Below, one piece after another: positions 1 through 6,081 of a stretch of DNA of 7,272 nucleotides. The notes beneath the pieces are model-generated. The model did no database searches, was not told where the DNA came from, and saw nothing but the letters and a program-made list of their open reading frames with translations. Origin of the DNA: Solirubrobacterales bacterium (lineage in GTDB: Bacteria; Actinomycetota; Thermoleophilia; Solirubrobacterales; 70-9); contig JACDBR010000077.1 in assembly GCA_013694825.1 (NCBI GenBank), forward strand, positions 1-7,272, written 5' to 3'. The position numbers were made by a program, and so were the translations under genes. Numbering within the stretch: position 1 is the stretch's first letter; the number at the start of each line of letters is the position of its first letter.

Positions 1-1118
1 CCGGAGCGCGCCTTGACGGCCAGCTCGCCGATCGCCGCCGCCATGCCCTCGAGGCCAAGCCGCTGGGCATCGCGGATGACCGGCACGACGAGACCCTTCT
101 CGACCGCGACCGCGATCCCCATGTCGACGCCGGAGTGCAGGATTATCTCCTCGCCCTCGACCGAGGCGTTGAGCTGCGGGAACTCGCCCAGCGCCTCGGT
201 GACCGCCCGGGCGACGAACGCGAGGTAGGTCAGGCCGACGCCGCGCTCGGCCATGCCCTCGCGCAGCTGGCGCCGAGCCGCGACGACCTGCGACATGTCG
301 ACCTCGACGATCGTCGTGCAGTGGGCCGACGTCCGCCGGCTCTCGACCATCCGCCGGGCGATCGTCTTGCGCATCGCCGACATCGGCTCGCGCCGGTCGC
401 CGGGCCGCTCGAGGAGGGTCGGATCCCCGTTCGACGCGGCGCCGTTCGGTGCCGCCGGGGTGCTCGCGGGCTTCGCTCGGCTCGGCTCGGCCTCTGGCTC
501 GGGCCTGTAGGGCGACTCGCTGTGGAGCGCACGCTGCTGCTTGGGGCGGGCGGCTACGTGAGAGAGCAGGTCGCGCTTTCGGATCCGCCCGCCGATCCCG
601 CTGCCGCGAACGCCGCCGAGATCGATCGAGTGCCTTGCAGCGATCCGGCGCACGACCGGTGAGAGGAAGCCGGAGCGATCGACCTCGCCGCTCGCCGTCA
701 CTCGCCCGGGCTCGCCTCGGGGGACCCGACCGCGGGTGGCTCCTGGGGCGCCCGCGGCGTCGCCGTCCCGATCGGCTTCCGCGAGCCCCGGCGAGGTAGC
801 GACCAACTCCGGCGAATCGTCTGCCGGCTTGGCAACCTCGCCGTCGCCGTCTCCCACGGCGATCTCCGCGATCGGCTCGCCGCTGGCGACCGTCTCGCCG
901 ACCTCCGCCAGCAGCTTGGTCAGCCGCCCGGCCGCCGGGGCCGGGATCTCGACGTCGACCTTGTCGGTGGTCACCTCGCAGATCGTCTCGCCGTCGTCGA
1001 CCTGGTCGCCCGGGTCCTTGGTCCAGACGGAGATCGTGCCCTCGGAGACGGAGATCCCCATCTTGGGCATCAGCACCTGCTCGGTCGCGGCCGCGGACTC
1101 AGTAGTCGAGGAGCTCAC
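1..1118 (-). CDS. 2-oxo acid dehydrogenase complex E2, dihydrolipoamide acyltransferase (3' end missing)
   Basis: E2 core subunit: its lipoyl arm takes the acyl group from E1 and its catalytic domain passes it to CoA in the cytoplasm. The 372 residues visible are a single lipoyl domain at about 13-88 with the lipoylated lysine K53 in TTDKVDVEIPAPAAG. An acidic, Gly/Asp-rich linker follows, then a peripheral subunit-binding domain at about 151-188 (LSPVVRRIAARHSIDL, then GSGIGGRIRKRDLL). A second Pro/Ala-rich linker precedes the start of the acyltransferase domain from about 244 (MSAMRKTIARRMVES). The frame runs off the window edge before the catalytic HxxxDG motif, so activity cannot be checked. 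The GTG start overlaps the end of E1 beta by 20 bases and has an AAGGAGG ribosome-binding site 6 bases upstream. The nearest in-frame ATG lies inside the lipoyl domain and is too late. The substrate is open: acetyl, branched-chain acyl or acetoin-type. Confidence 0.95.
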   Translation of the reverse strand, partial: MSSSTTESAAATEQVLMPKMGISVSEGTISVWTKDPGDQVDDGETICEVTTDKVDVEIPAPAAGRLTKLLAEVGETVASGEPIAEIAVGDGDGEVAKPADDSPELVATSPGLAEADRDGDAAGAPGATRGRVPRGEPGRVTASGEVDRSGFLSPVVRRIAARHSIDLGGVRGSGIGGRIRKRDLLSHVAARPKQQRALHSESPYRPEPEAEPSRAKPASTPAAPNGAASNGDPTLLERPGDRREPMSAMRKTIARRMVESRRTSAHCTTIVEVDMSQVVAARRQLREGMAERGVGLTYLAFVARAVTEALGEFPQLNASVEGEEIILHSGVDMGIAVAVEKGLVVPVIRDAQRLGLEGMAAAIGELAVKARS

Positions 1119-2145
1119 GGCAGGCCTCCTTCATGTCGGCGAGTTGCGGCAGCACTGCCTGCTCGAGCGGCGGGCTGAACGGGATCGGCAGGTTCGGCGC
1201 CGTCAGCCTCCTGACCGGCGCGTCGAGATGCTCGAACGCGAGCTCGCTGACGATCGCCGCGATCTCCGCGCCGACCCCGCAGGTGCGGGTGGCCTCGTGG
1301 GCTACGAGCACCTTGCCCGTGCGCCGCGCCGCCTCGAGCACCGCCTCGGTGTCGAGCGGCGCCAGGCTGCGAAGGTCGAGCACGGTCGCATCGGCCTCGA
1401 GCTCGTCGACCGCCTGGGTGGCGAGCCCGACCGCCGAGCCGTAGGCGATCACGGTCAGCTCGTCGCCCTCGCGGATCATCTGCGCCTTGCCGAGCTCGAC
1501 CACGTACTCGCCCTCGGGCACCGGCTCGCGCAGATAGCGGTACAGGCCCTTGTGCTCGAGGAAGCAGACCGGGTTGGCGTCGCGGATCGCCGCCGTCAGC
1601 AGCCCCTTGGCGTCGGCCGGCGATCCGGGCGCGACCACCTTCAGCCCCGGTGCCTGAAGCAGCCAGGCCTCGGGGTTCTGGGAGTGGAAGGGGCCGCCGG
1701 AGAAGCCGCCGCCGGATGGCAGCCGCACGACCATCGGCGCCGCCAAGCCCTGGCGGTAGTGGAGCTTCGCCGCGACGTTGACGAGCTGGTCGAAGCCGCA
1801 GGCGATGAAGTCGGAGAACTGCATCTCGCAGACGGGCCTCATGCCCTCGACCGCCGCGCCGACAGCGGCGCCGATGATCGCGTTCTCGGCCAGCGGCGCG
1901 TCGAGCACTCTGGCCGCGCCGAACTCCTCGGCGAACCCATCCGTGACCTTGAAGGCGCCGCCGAAGGCGCCGATGTCCTCGCCGATGCAGAAGACCGCCT
2001 CGTCGCGGCGCATCTCCTCGCGCAGCGCGTCGGAGATCGCCTCCAGGTAGGTCATCTCGCGGCTGCCGCCGGGGTGAGTGGGCTGCGCGGGCGTGGTTTG
2101 GGAAGGCGCCTCCTCGGGAGCGATCCCGGTTGCCTCGGGGCTCAT
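1099..2145 (-). CDS. 2-oxo acid dehydrogenase E1 component, beta subunit
   Basis: Beta half of the alpha2beta2 TPP-dependent E1 decarboxylase. The 348 residues match the family (transketolase-like pyrimidine domain, then transketolase C domain). Visible landmarks are MTYLEAISDALREEM at 31-45, GEDIGAFGGAFKVT at 55-68, the TPP-activating glutamate E87 in LDAPLAENAIIG, EMQFSDF at 107-113, DLRSLAPLD at 257-265 and HEATRTCGVGAEIA at 283-296. The first 30 residues are a Pro/Ala/Thr-rich extension that family members usually lack. An ATG at 2055 (M31) would give the usual family N-terminus. I keep 2145 because it overlaps the E1 alpha stop as ATGA and has GGAG 6-7 bases upstream, while M31 has only a weak ribosome-binding site. 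It is translated with E1 alpha and E2. Pyruvate, branched-chain 2-oxo acid or acetoin type cannot be separated from this subunit. Confidence 0.95.
   Translation of the reverse strand: MSPEATGIAPEEAPSQTTPAQPTHPGGSREMTYLEAISDALREEMRRDEAVFCIGEDIGAFGGAFKVTDGFAEEFGAARVLDAPLAENAIIGAAVGAAVEGMRPVCEMQFSDFIACGFDQLVNVAAKLHYRQGLAAPMVVRLPSGGGFSGGPFHSQNPEAWLLQAPGLKVVAPGSPADAKGLLTAAIRDANPVCFLEHKGLYRYLREPVPEGEYVVELGKAQMIREGDELTVIAYGSAVGLATQAVDELEADATVLDLRSLAPLDTEAVLEAARRTGKVLVAHEATRTCGVGAEIAAIVSELAFEHLDAPVRRLTAPNLPIPFSPPLEQAVLPQLADMKEACRELLDY
1125..1131 (-). promoter_or_regulatory. Shine-Dalgarno site for E2
   Basis: On the minus strand AAGGAGG ends 6 bases before the GTG at 1118. It is a near-perfect anti-16S match and lies inside the last codons of E1 beta. 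It decides the E2 start, because no other start codon fits before the lipoyl domain. Confidence 0.8.
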
Positions 2146-3284
2146 GCCGCGCTCCGCGAGACTGAGGCTTCAGAGCTCGGCGAGCGCCCGTTGCCGTTTA
2201 CCGGCCTCAGCGGCTTGCGCTCAGCCCAGCGCGACCAGGGTGCGACGCCGTCGCCGAGCGGCCGGAAGGCTTCGGCATAAAGGCCCTCGCTCGCCAGCGA
2301 GGGTTCGGGCATCGGCGAGTCGAGCGCACGCCGGGCATCCTCGGCCACCTGCTCGGTGACCGCGGTCGCGACCTCGTCGAGCTCCTGCTCGGAGAAGCCG
2401 TGGTGGTCAGCTAGATGACGCCGGTAGCGATCGATCGGGTCGCGCCGCTCCCAGCTCTCGAGTACGCCGTCGGGCACGTAGGACATGTCGTCGTGGGCGC
2501 CGTGGCCATGCATCCGCATCGTGCGGCAGCCGATCAGCGTCGGTCCTCCGCCGCCGCGAGCACGCTCGCTCGCCTCGACCGAGGCCTCGAAGACCGCCTC
2601 GACGTCGTTGCCGTCGACCTTGACGCCGTGAAACCCGTAGCTCTCGGCTCGCTCGACCGGATCGGCGGCGAACTCGAGCTCGTTGGGCGTCGAGTAGGCG
2701 TAGCCGTTGTTCTCGAGCACGAAGACGACGGGCAGGCGGTGGATGCCGGCCATGTTCATCGCCTCGTGCCACTGGCCGTTGGCCGTCGAGCCCTCGCCGA
2801 AGTAGGTCATCGCGACGCGTCGCTCGCCGCGCATCTTCATCGCCAGCGCCATCCCGGTCGCTACTGGCGCCATGTCGGGCAGCATCGAGACCATGCCGAC
2901 GCAGCCGAGCTCTGGGTCTCCGAAGTGCAGGTTGCCGTCCTTGCCGCCGGTGACGCCGCCGGAGCGGCCCATGTAGTTGGCCAGGTAGCGCTCCGGGCTT
3001 ACGCCGCGAACGAAGTGGGCGCCGAGGTCGCGGTGCAGGATGCACATCCGATCCTCGGGCGCCAGCGCAAAGGACGATCCGACCGAGATCGCCTCCTGGC
3101 CGCGGCCGTCGTAGAAGGACCCCGGCACCTTGCCCTGCTTGTAGAGGCGCAGGCCACGCTCCTCGGCCGCTCGCATCAGCAGCATAAATCGCAGCAGGCT
3201 CGCCCGGTCCTCGCGGGTCAGGACAGGCTCGGAAGCGCCGCCCGCGCGGTCGGTCGCGATCGCTCTCGCGTCGCCATCACTCAT
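2142..3284 (-). CDS. 2-oxo acid dehydrogenase E1 component, alpha subunit
   Basis: TPP-binding half of E1: it decarboxylates a 2-oxo acid and reductively acylates the E2 lipoyl arm. The product is 380 residues. Landmarks are GRGQEAISVG at 60-69, ILHRDLGAHF at 82-91, the TPP/Mg motif from GEGSTANGQWHEA at 163 to ENNGYAYST at 191-199, and the active-site loop MHGHGAHDD at 258-266. The motif starts GEG rather than the commoner GDG, as in branched-chain E1 alpha. The C-terminal 20 residues are a Ser/Asn-rich tail. The ATG at 3284 is chosen because MSDGD leads into a normal family N-terminus and GAGG lies 10 bases upstream. An in-frame extension to a GTG at 3446 is rich in AGA, GGA, AGG and CGA codons unlike the rest of the gene and is probably untranslated leader. 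It is the first gene of an E1 alpha-E1 beta-E2 operon. Possible names are pdhA, bkdA or acoA; the sequence does not decide. Confidence 0.95.
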   Translation of the reverse strand: MSDGDARAIATDRAGGASEPVLTREDRASLLRFMLLMRAAEERGLRLYKQGKVPGSFYDGRGQEAISVGSSFALAPEDRMCILHRDLGAHFVRGVSPERYLANYMGRSGGVTGGKDGNLHFGDPELGCVGMVSMLPDMAPVATGMALAMKMRGERRVAMTYFGEGSTANGQWHEAMNMAGIHRLPVVFVLENNGYAYSTPNELEFAADPVERAESYGFHGVKVDGNDVEAVFEASVEASERARGGGGPTLIGCRTMRMHGHGAHDDMSYVPDGVLESWERRDPIDRYRRHLADHHGFSEQELDEVATAVTEQVAEDARRALDSPMPEPSLASEGLYAEAFRPLGDGVAPWSRWAERKPLRPVNGNGRSPSSEASVSRSAA

Positions 3285-3419
3285 TGTTCGTCCGCCTCTC
3301 GGATCGGACCTGACACCAGGGTCTCCGGCGTCCGGTCTCAGCTTATCGCCGCCTTCGGGATCTCCTCCGGCAGCGCCTACGGACGGGGACGCGGGGGTTC
3401 CTCCTCGCCTCCCCACTCT

Positions 3420-3441
3420 GACTCCCACGCTAATGCGAGTC
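3420..3441. repeat. Imperfect inverted repeat at the predicted transcription start
   Basis: On the plus strand GACT and AGTC form the outer arms and CGC and GCG the inner arms around TAAT, with four unpaired bases (CCCA) on the left side. It lies directly downstream of the candidate -10 box, where a repressor operator or a 5' mRNA hairpin would sit. The arms are short, so it may be coincidence. Confidence 0.25.
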
Positions 3442-3453
3442 CGCACCTACCAT
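3430..3453 (-). CDS. Possible 7-codon leader peptide upstream of E1 alpha
   Basis: AGGAGG (3459-3464) lies 5 bases before an ATG that opens the frame MVGADSH followed by TAG. Ribosome-binding site and spacing are as good as for any gene in the window. The ATG overlaps the candidate -10 box, so this frame would be made only if transcription comes from farther upstream, such as read-through from the SRPBCC gene. The two interpretations compete. The peptide has no run of a regulatory amino acid, so attenuation is not suggested by its content. Confidence 0.2.
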   Translation of the reverse strand: MVGADSH

Positions 3454-3477
3454 ACGCGCCTCCTCGGCCGACGGCAA
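3449..3477 (-). promoter_or_regulatory. Candidate sigma70-type promoter for the E1 alpha-E1 beta-E2 operon
   Basis: On the minus strand TTGCCG (3472-3477) and TATGGT (3449-3454) are separated by exactly 17 bases. This fits an actinobacterial housekeeping promoter (-35 TTGNNN, -10 TANNNT). The predicted start near 3442 would give a leader of about 157 bases before E1 alpha. It is the best match in the gap between the SRPBCC gene and E1 alpha. This is a match by eye only, and chance hits to such short elements are possible. Confidence 0.4.
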
Positions 3478-3507
3478 GCCCACCAGGGTGACGCTCGCCT
3501 GGCCCCC

Positions 3508-4032
3508 TCAGGCCGCGCGCTCGGCTCGGCGCGCGATCGCGGCGAGTAGGCGCCGCGTCACGAGCAAGTGGATCCGCGAGCCGATGACGAGCGTGCGATA
3601 GACGCGGCCGGCGGGGCCGGGGAACTCGGCGAAGGTCCGAGCGCCGAGGCGCGAGCGGCCGCCGCCGAGGTCGACGAGCACGAAGTCGAGCCGGTAGCGA
3701 GAGAAGCGATGCCGACCCGAGAGCCGAAGCTCGTGGGGCGGATCGGCGCGCACGATTCGAAAGCCGACGACCTCCGAGCCCTCGGCTCCGGGCTCGCCAT
3801 GACGCCGATCTTGCTCGCAGCCGATGAGCCTCGCGAAGCGCTCTGCCCCGCCGCCGTCGAACGAGCCGGTGACGACCGCGAGCGTTGCCCGCCACACAGG
3901 CCATACCGGCGCTGCCGCCTCTCGGGAGTGCTCGTCGACGAACGGCGGCTCGCCGTGATCATGGCTGGAGCCCGGCGCCCTGTCGGGTCGGGCGCCGCCC
4001 GCCGACTCCGACCCGTCGCCGGCGGCGCTCAA
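3508..4032 (-). CDS. SRPBCC-like (START/polyketide cyclase fold) protein of unknown function
   Basis: A 174-residue soluble protein that looks like an SRPBCC ligand-binding domain. A first strand and helix region lies around EHSREAAAPVWPVWRAT (34-50), then GFRIVRADPPHELRLSGRHR (90-109), strands RYRLDFVLVDL (112-122) and SRLGARTFAEFPG (127-139), and a long C-terminal helix (about 142-170, VYRTLVIGSRIHLLVTRRLL). That order of strands and closing helix is typical of the fold. The ligand and role are unknown. The start is a TTG overlapping the preceding stop as TTGA, supported by GAGGGAG 5 bases upstream. A later GTG at 3897 would remove the first strand. The first 30 residues are low-complexity Gly/Ser/Asp and probably disordered. 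Several other frames are open here because of the GC content, but this one reads as protein. It is the last gene of the upstream block, coupled to the isomerase-like gene. Confidence 0.7.
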   Translation of the reverse strand: MSAAGDGSESAGGARPDRAPGSSHDHGEPPFVDEHSREAAAPVWPVWRATLAVVTGSFDGGGAERFARLIGCEQDRRHGEPGAEGSEVVGFRIVRADPPHELRLSGRHRFSRYRLDFVLVDLGGGRSRLGARTFAEFPGPAGRVYRTLVIGSRIHLLVTRRLLAAIARRAERAA

Positions 4033-4631
4033 GCGCGCTCCCTCGCGGTGGCGTCGACCGCCTGCTCGAGTTGCTCGTCGCCCCAGAACACCCGCTCGCC
4101 GACGATTACGCTGGGCACGCCAACCGCGCCACGCGCGACTACGTCGTCGGTCGCAGCTCGCAGCTCGGCCTTGACGGCGTCGCGCTCGAGCGCCGTGCGC
4201 AGCGCACGCGGGTGGATCTCCGAAGCGGCGCCGGCGAGCATCAGGTTGTCGAGCTCGGAGAGGTCGCGGCCGGCGGCGAAGCTCTGGCGGAATGCGGCCA
4301 GCGCGAAGGAGGTGATGCGGCCGATCTGGGCGGCGAACGTCGCCGCGCGCATCGCGCCGAGCATGTCACCCGGCCACGGCTCGGGCCAGCGGATCGGCGG
4401 CAGCCCGTAGGCCGAGGCGCGCTGCTCGCAGTCGCGCATCCCGTCCTTGCGGTCCGGGCCGAGGCCCCAGGAGGATCGGCCGAGGGCGCGGAACATTCCG
4501 CCGAGCAGCACGGGCCGCCACTCGGGTTGCTCGAGGCCGGCCTCGGCGAACAGCCCCGAGATCCGCTCGGCCGCGAGATAGGCGTAGGGCGAGCCCAGGT
4601 CGAAGCAGAAGATCGCCCGCTCGTCGATCAT
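4029..4631 (-). CDS. DsbA-family protein, 2-hydroxychromene-2-carboxylate isomerase-like
   Basis: A 200-residue thioredoxin-fold protein of the DsbA/HCCA isomerase (GST kappa-like) group. The N-terminal strand and active-site loop FCFDLGSPYAYLAAERI (8-24) have Ser14 where DsbA proteins have CXXC, as in HCCA isomerases. A helical insert follows (about 43-165, with RWPEPWPGDM at 81-90). The cis-Pro loop GVPSVIVGERVFWGDEQLE (171-189) ends the fold. There is no signal peptide, so it is cytoplasmic. Without the CXXC pair it is not expected to form disulfides; a glutathione- or thiol-assisted isomerase role is possible, but the substrate is unknown. The frame is open upstream to 4754, but that part overlaps E3 and does not resemble the family. 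The ATG at 4631 fits the family start, but its GGAGG lies only 1 base before it, unusually close. It lies 19 bases after the E3 stop and overlaps the SRPBCC gene. Confidence 0.85.
   Translation of the reverse strand: MIDERAIFCFDLGSPYAYLAAERISGLFAEAGLEQPEWRPVLLGGMFRALGRSSWGLGPDRKDGMRDCEQRASAYGLPPIRWPEPWPGDMLGAMRAATFAAQIGRITSFALAAFRQSFAAGRDLSELDNLMLAGAASEIHPRALRTALERDAVKAELRAATDDVVARGAVGVPSVIVGERVFWGDEQLEQAVDATARERA
4038..4044 (-). promoter_or_regulatory. Ribosome-binding site for the SRPBCC-like gene
   Basis: GAGGGAG on the minus strand sits 5 bases before the TTG at 4032, inside the last codons of the isomerase-like gene. It is the main reason for accepting the TTG start over the GTG at 3897. 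Confidence 0.5.
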
Positions 4632-4650
4632 TCCTCCGCTGGGGTCGCCG

Positions 4651-6021
4651 CTAGGCGTGGGTCGCCCAGCCGTCCACGGCCCGGGCTGCATCGAGCACGG
4701 CCTCGGAGATCGTCGGGTGCGGGTGGATGATCCGCGCCAGCTCCTGATAGCCACCCTCGAGCGCCATGACGTCGACGAGCTCGGAGATCATGTCGCAGGC
4801 CCGGTTGCCGACGATGTGGGCGCCGAGGATCTCCCCGTACTCGGAGTCGGCGACGATCTTGACGATCCCCTCGCGGTCGTCGTAGACGGCGGATGCTCCG
4901 ACCCCGCCGAGCTTGAAGCGGCCGACCTTGACGTCGTGGCCCGCCTGCTTGGCCTCCGCCTCGGTCATCCCGACGCTCGCCACCTGCGGGTGACAGAAGG
5001 TTGCCCCGGGGACCAGGGCTACATCGATCGGGTGCGTCTCGGCGCCGGCGATCGTCTCAGCGGCGATCACCCCCTCCTCGGAGGCCTTGTGGGCGAGCGC
5101 CGGTCCGCGAACGATGTCGCCGATCGCGAACACCTTCTCGTTCGAGGTTCGCTGGTAGTCGTCGATTTCGATCCGGCCGCCGTCCTCGCTCAGCTTGACC
5201 CCGGCAGCCTCGAGGTTGAGTGCCTCGACGTCGGGTGCCCGCCCCCCGGCGATGCACAGGTAGTCGACCTCGACCTGATCGTCGCCGAGCGTCAGCGTGA
5301 CCGAGCCCTCGCCGGCCTCGACCTTCTCCACCTTCGTGCCGGTGCGGACGTCGATGTTCTGCTTCTTGAACGCGCGCGCGACGACCTTGGCCAGGTCGGG
5401 ATCCTCGAGCGGGAGGATCTGATCAACCATCTCGATCAGCAGCACCTCGGTCCCGAAGCGCCCGTAGGCCGAGGCGATCTCACTGCCAGAGGCACCCGCG
5501 CCGGCCACGGCGATCTTCTGCGGGCGCTCGGCGAGCGACCAGGCGCCCCAGGTGTCGACCACGCGGTCGCCGAACTCGACGCCCGGGATCGGCAGCGCCA
5601 CCGAGCCGGTGGCGAGGATCACCGCGCCCGCCTCGTAGGTCTCCTCGCCGACGACGACGTTGGCATCTGAGTCGAGCGATGCCTCGCCCGCAATGAACTC
5701 GACCTCGTTCTTCTTCCACAGCATCTCGACGCCGCTCGAGAGGGTCTGCGAGACGCTTGCGCGGCGCTGGCCCAGCGCGTCCCAGTCGATTGACGCGCCC
5801 TCGACCTTGACGCCGAGGTGCTCGCCGTTGACCGCGGCGTCGTAGACCTCGGCCGTGTGGAGGACCGTCTTCGCCGGGATGCAGGCGTAGTTGAGGCAGC
5901 GCCCGCCGGCCTTGTCCTTCTCGACGACCGCCGTCTTCTTGCCGAGCTGGGCGGCGCGGATGGCCGCGACGTAGCCTCCGGGACCACCCCCGATCACGAT
6001 CACGTCATAAGAGTCAGCCAT
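4651..6021 (-). CDS. lpdA: Dihydrolipoyl dehydrogenase (E3)
   Basis: FAD flavoenzyme that reoxidises the dihydrolipoyl arm of E2 and reduces NAD+. The product is 456 residues, normal for the family. In order: the FAD-binding GGGPGG at 11-16; the redox-active disulfide C42/C47 in GGRCLNYACIPAK; ATG at 137-139; the NAD-binding GAGASGSE at 174-181; the second FAD motif VFAIGDI; and the C-terminal dimer-interface HPHPTISEAV, whose H435 and E440 are the acid-base pair. The redox motif has Ala where the family pattern has Gly before the second Cys. The ATG at 6021 gives the usual MADSYDVIVIGGG start. A GTG at 6039 would add six residues but has no convincing ribosome-binding site. No E3 gene is seen next to E1 and E2, so this copy probably serves that complex and possibly others, such as 2-oxoglutarate dehydrogenase or glycine cleavage. 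Confidence 0.96.
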   Translation of the reverse strand: MADSYDVIVIGGGPGGYVAAIRAAQLGKKTAVVEKDKAGGRCLNYACIPAKTVLHTAEVYDAAVNGEHLGVKVEGASIDWDALGQRRASVSQTLSSGVEMLWKKNEVEFIAGEASLDSDANVVVGEETYEAGAVILATGSVALPIPGVEFGDRVVDTWGAWSLAERPQKIAVAGAGASGSEIASAYGRFGTEVLLIEMVDQILPLEDPDLAKVVARAFKKQNIDVRTGTKVEKVEAGEGSVTLTLGDDQVEVDYLCIAGGRAPDVEALNLEAAGVKLSEDGGRIEIDDYQRTSNEKVFAIGDIVRGPALAHKASEEGVIAAETIAGAETHPIDVALVPGATFCHPQVASVGMTEAEAKQAGHDVKVGRFKLGGVGASAVYDDREGIVKIVADSEYGEILGAHIVGNRACDMISELVDVMALEGGYQELARIIHPHPTISEAVLDAARAVDGWATHA

Positions 6022-6028
6022 TGCCTCG

Positions 6029-6034
6029 ACTCTA
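6029..6034 (-). promoter_or_regulatory. Possible leaderless -10 box for E3
   Basis: TAGAGT (TANNNT) on the minus strand ends 7 bases before the ATG at 6021. That is the spacing expected if transcription starts at or next to the start codon, as in leaderless actinobacterial mRNAs. The only Shine-Dalgarno-like bases, GAGG, sit 2 bases from the ATG, too close for normal use. There is no clear -35 box. Confidence 0.3.
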
Positions 6035-6081
6035 GTCACCGGCCGCGCTCAGCGAATCCCGGCTCGTCAGGCAGGCGGCGG

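Noticed and set aside
736..2280. A 514-codon open frame on the plus strand
   Set aside because: It is antisense to E1 beta and E2, which show full family motifs. The translation is Arg/Ala/Glu/Asp-rich with no recognisable domain, a usual by-product of high GC.
3285..3345. A TPP riboswitch, suggested by CTGAGA (minus strand, 3336-3341) ahead of a TPP enzyme
   Set aside because: The preceding GGGGTGC element and the downstream conserved segment of the thi-box are missing, and such switches normally control thiamine genes, not E1.
3285..3446. In-frame N-terminal extension of E1 alpha
   Set aside because: Codons are unlike the gene (many AGA, GGA, AGG, CGA) and the Gly/Arg-rich translation does not match the family. 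The ATG at 3284 fits better.
2415..3491. A 358-codon open frame on the plus strand
   Set aside because: It is antisense to E1 alpha, with no family resemblance and a composition typical of a GC-rich shadow frame.
3483..3502. Stem-loop CCAGG/CCTGG just after the SRPBCC-like stop as a terminator
   Set aside because: The stem is only 5-6 pairs with a 10-base loop, and no T-run follows on the minus strand. A Rho-independent terminator is not supported.
3377..3904. Alternative minus-strand frame starting MACVAGN over the SRPBCC-like gene
   Set aside because: It is Arg/Ala/Pro-rich without fold-like strands, while the overlapping frame 3508-4032 has a coherent domain and a coupled start.
4657..5670. 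A 337-codon open frame on the plus strand
   Set aside because: It is antisense to E3, whose motifs are intact. The Asp/Leu/Val/Gly-rich translation is a mirror of E3 codons.
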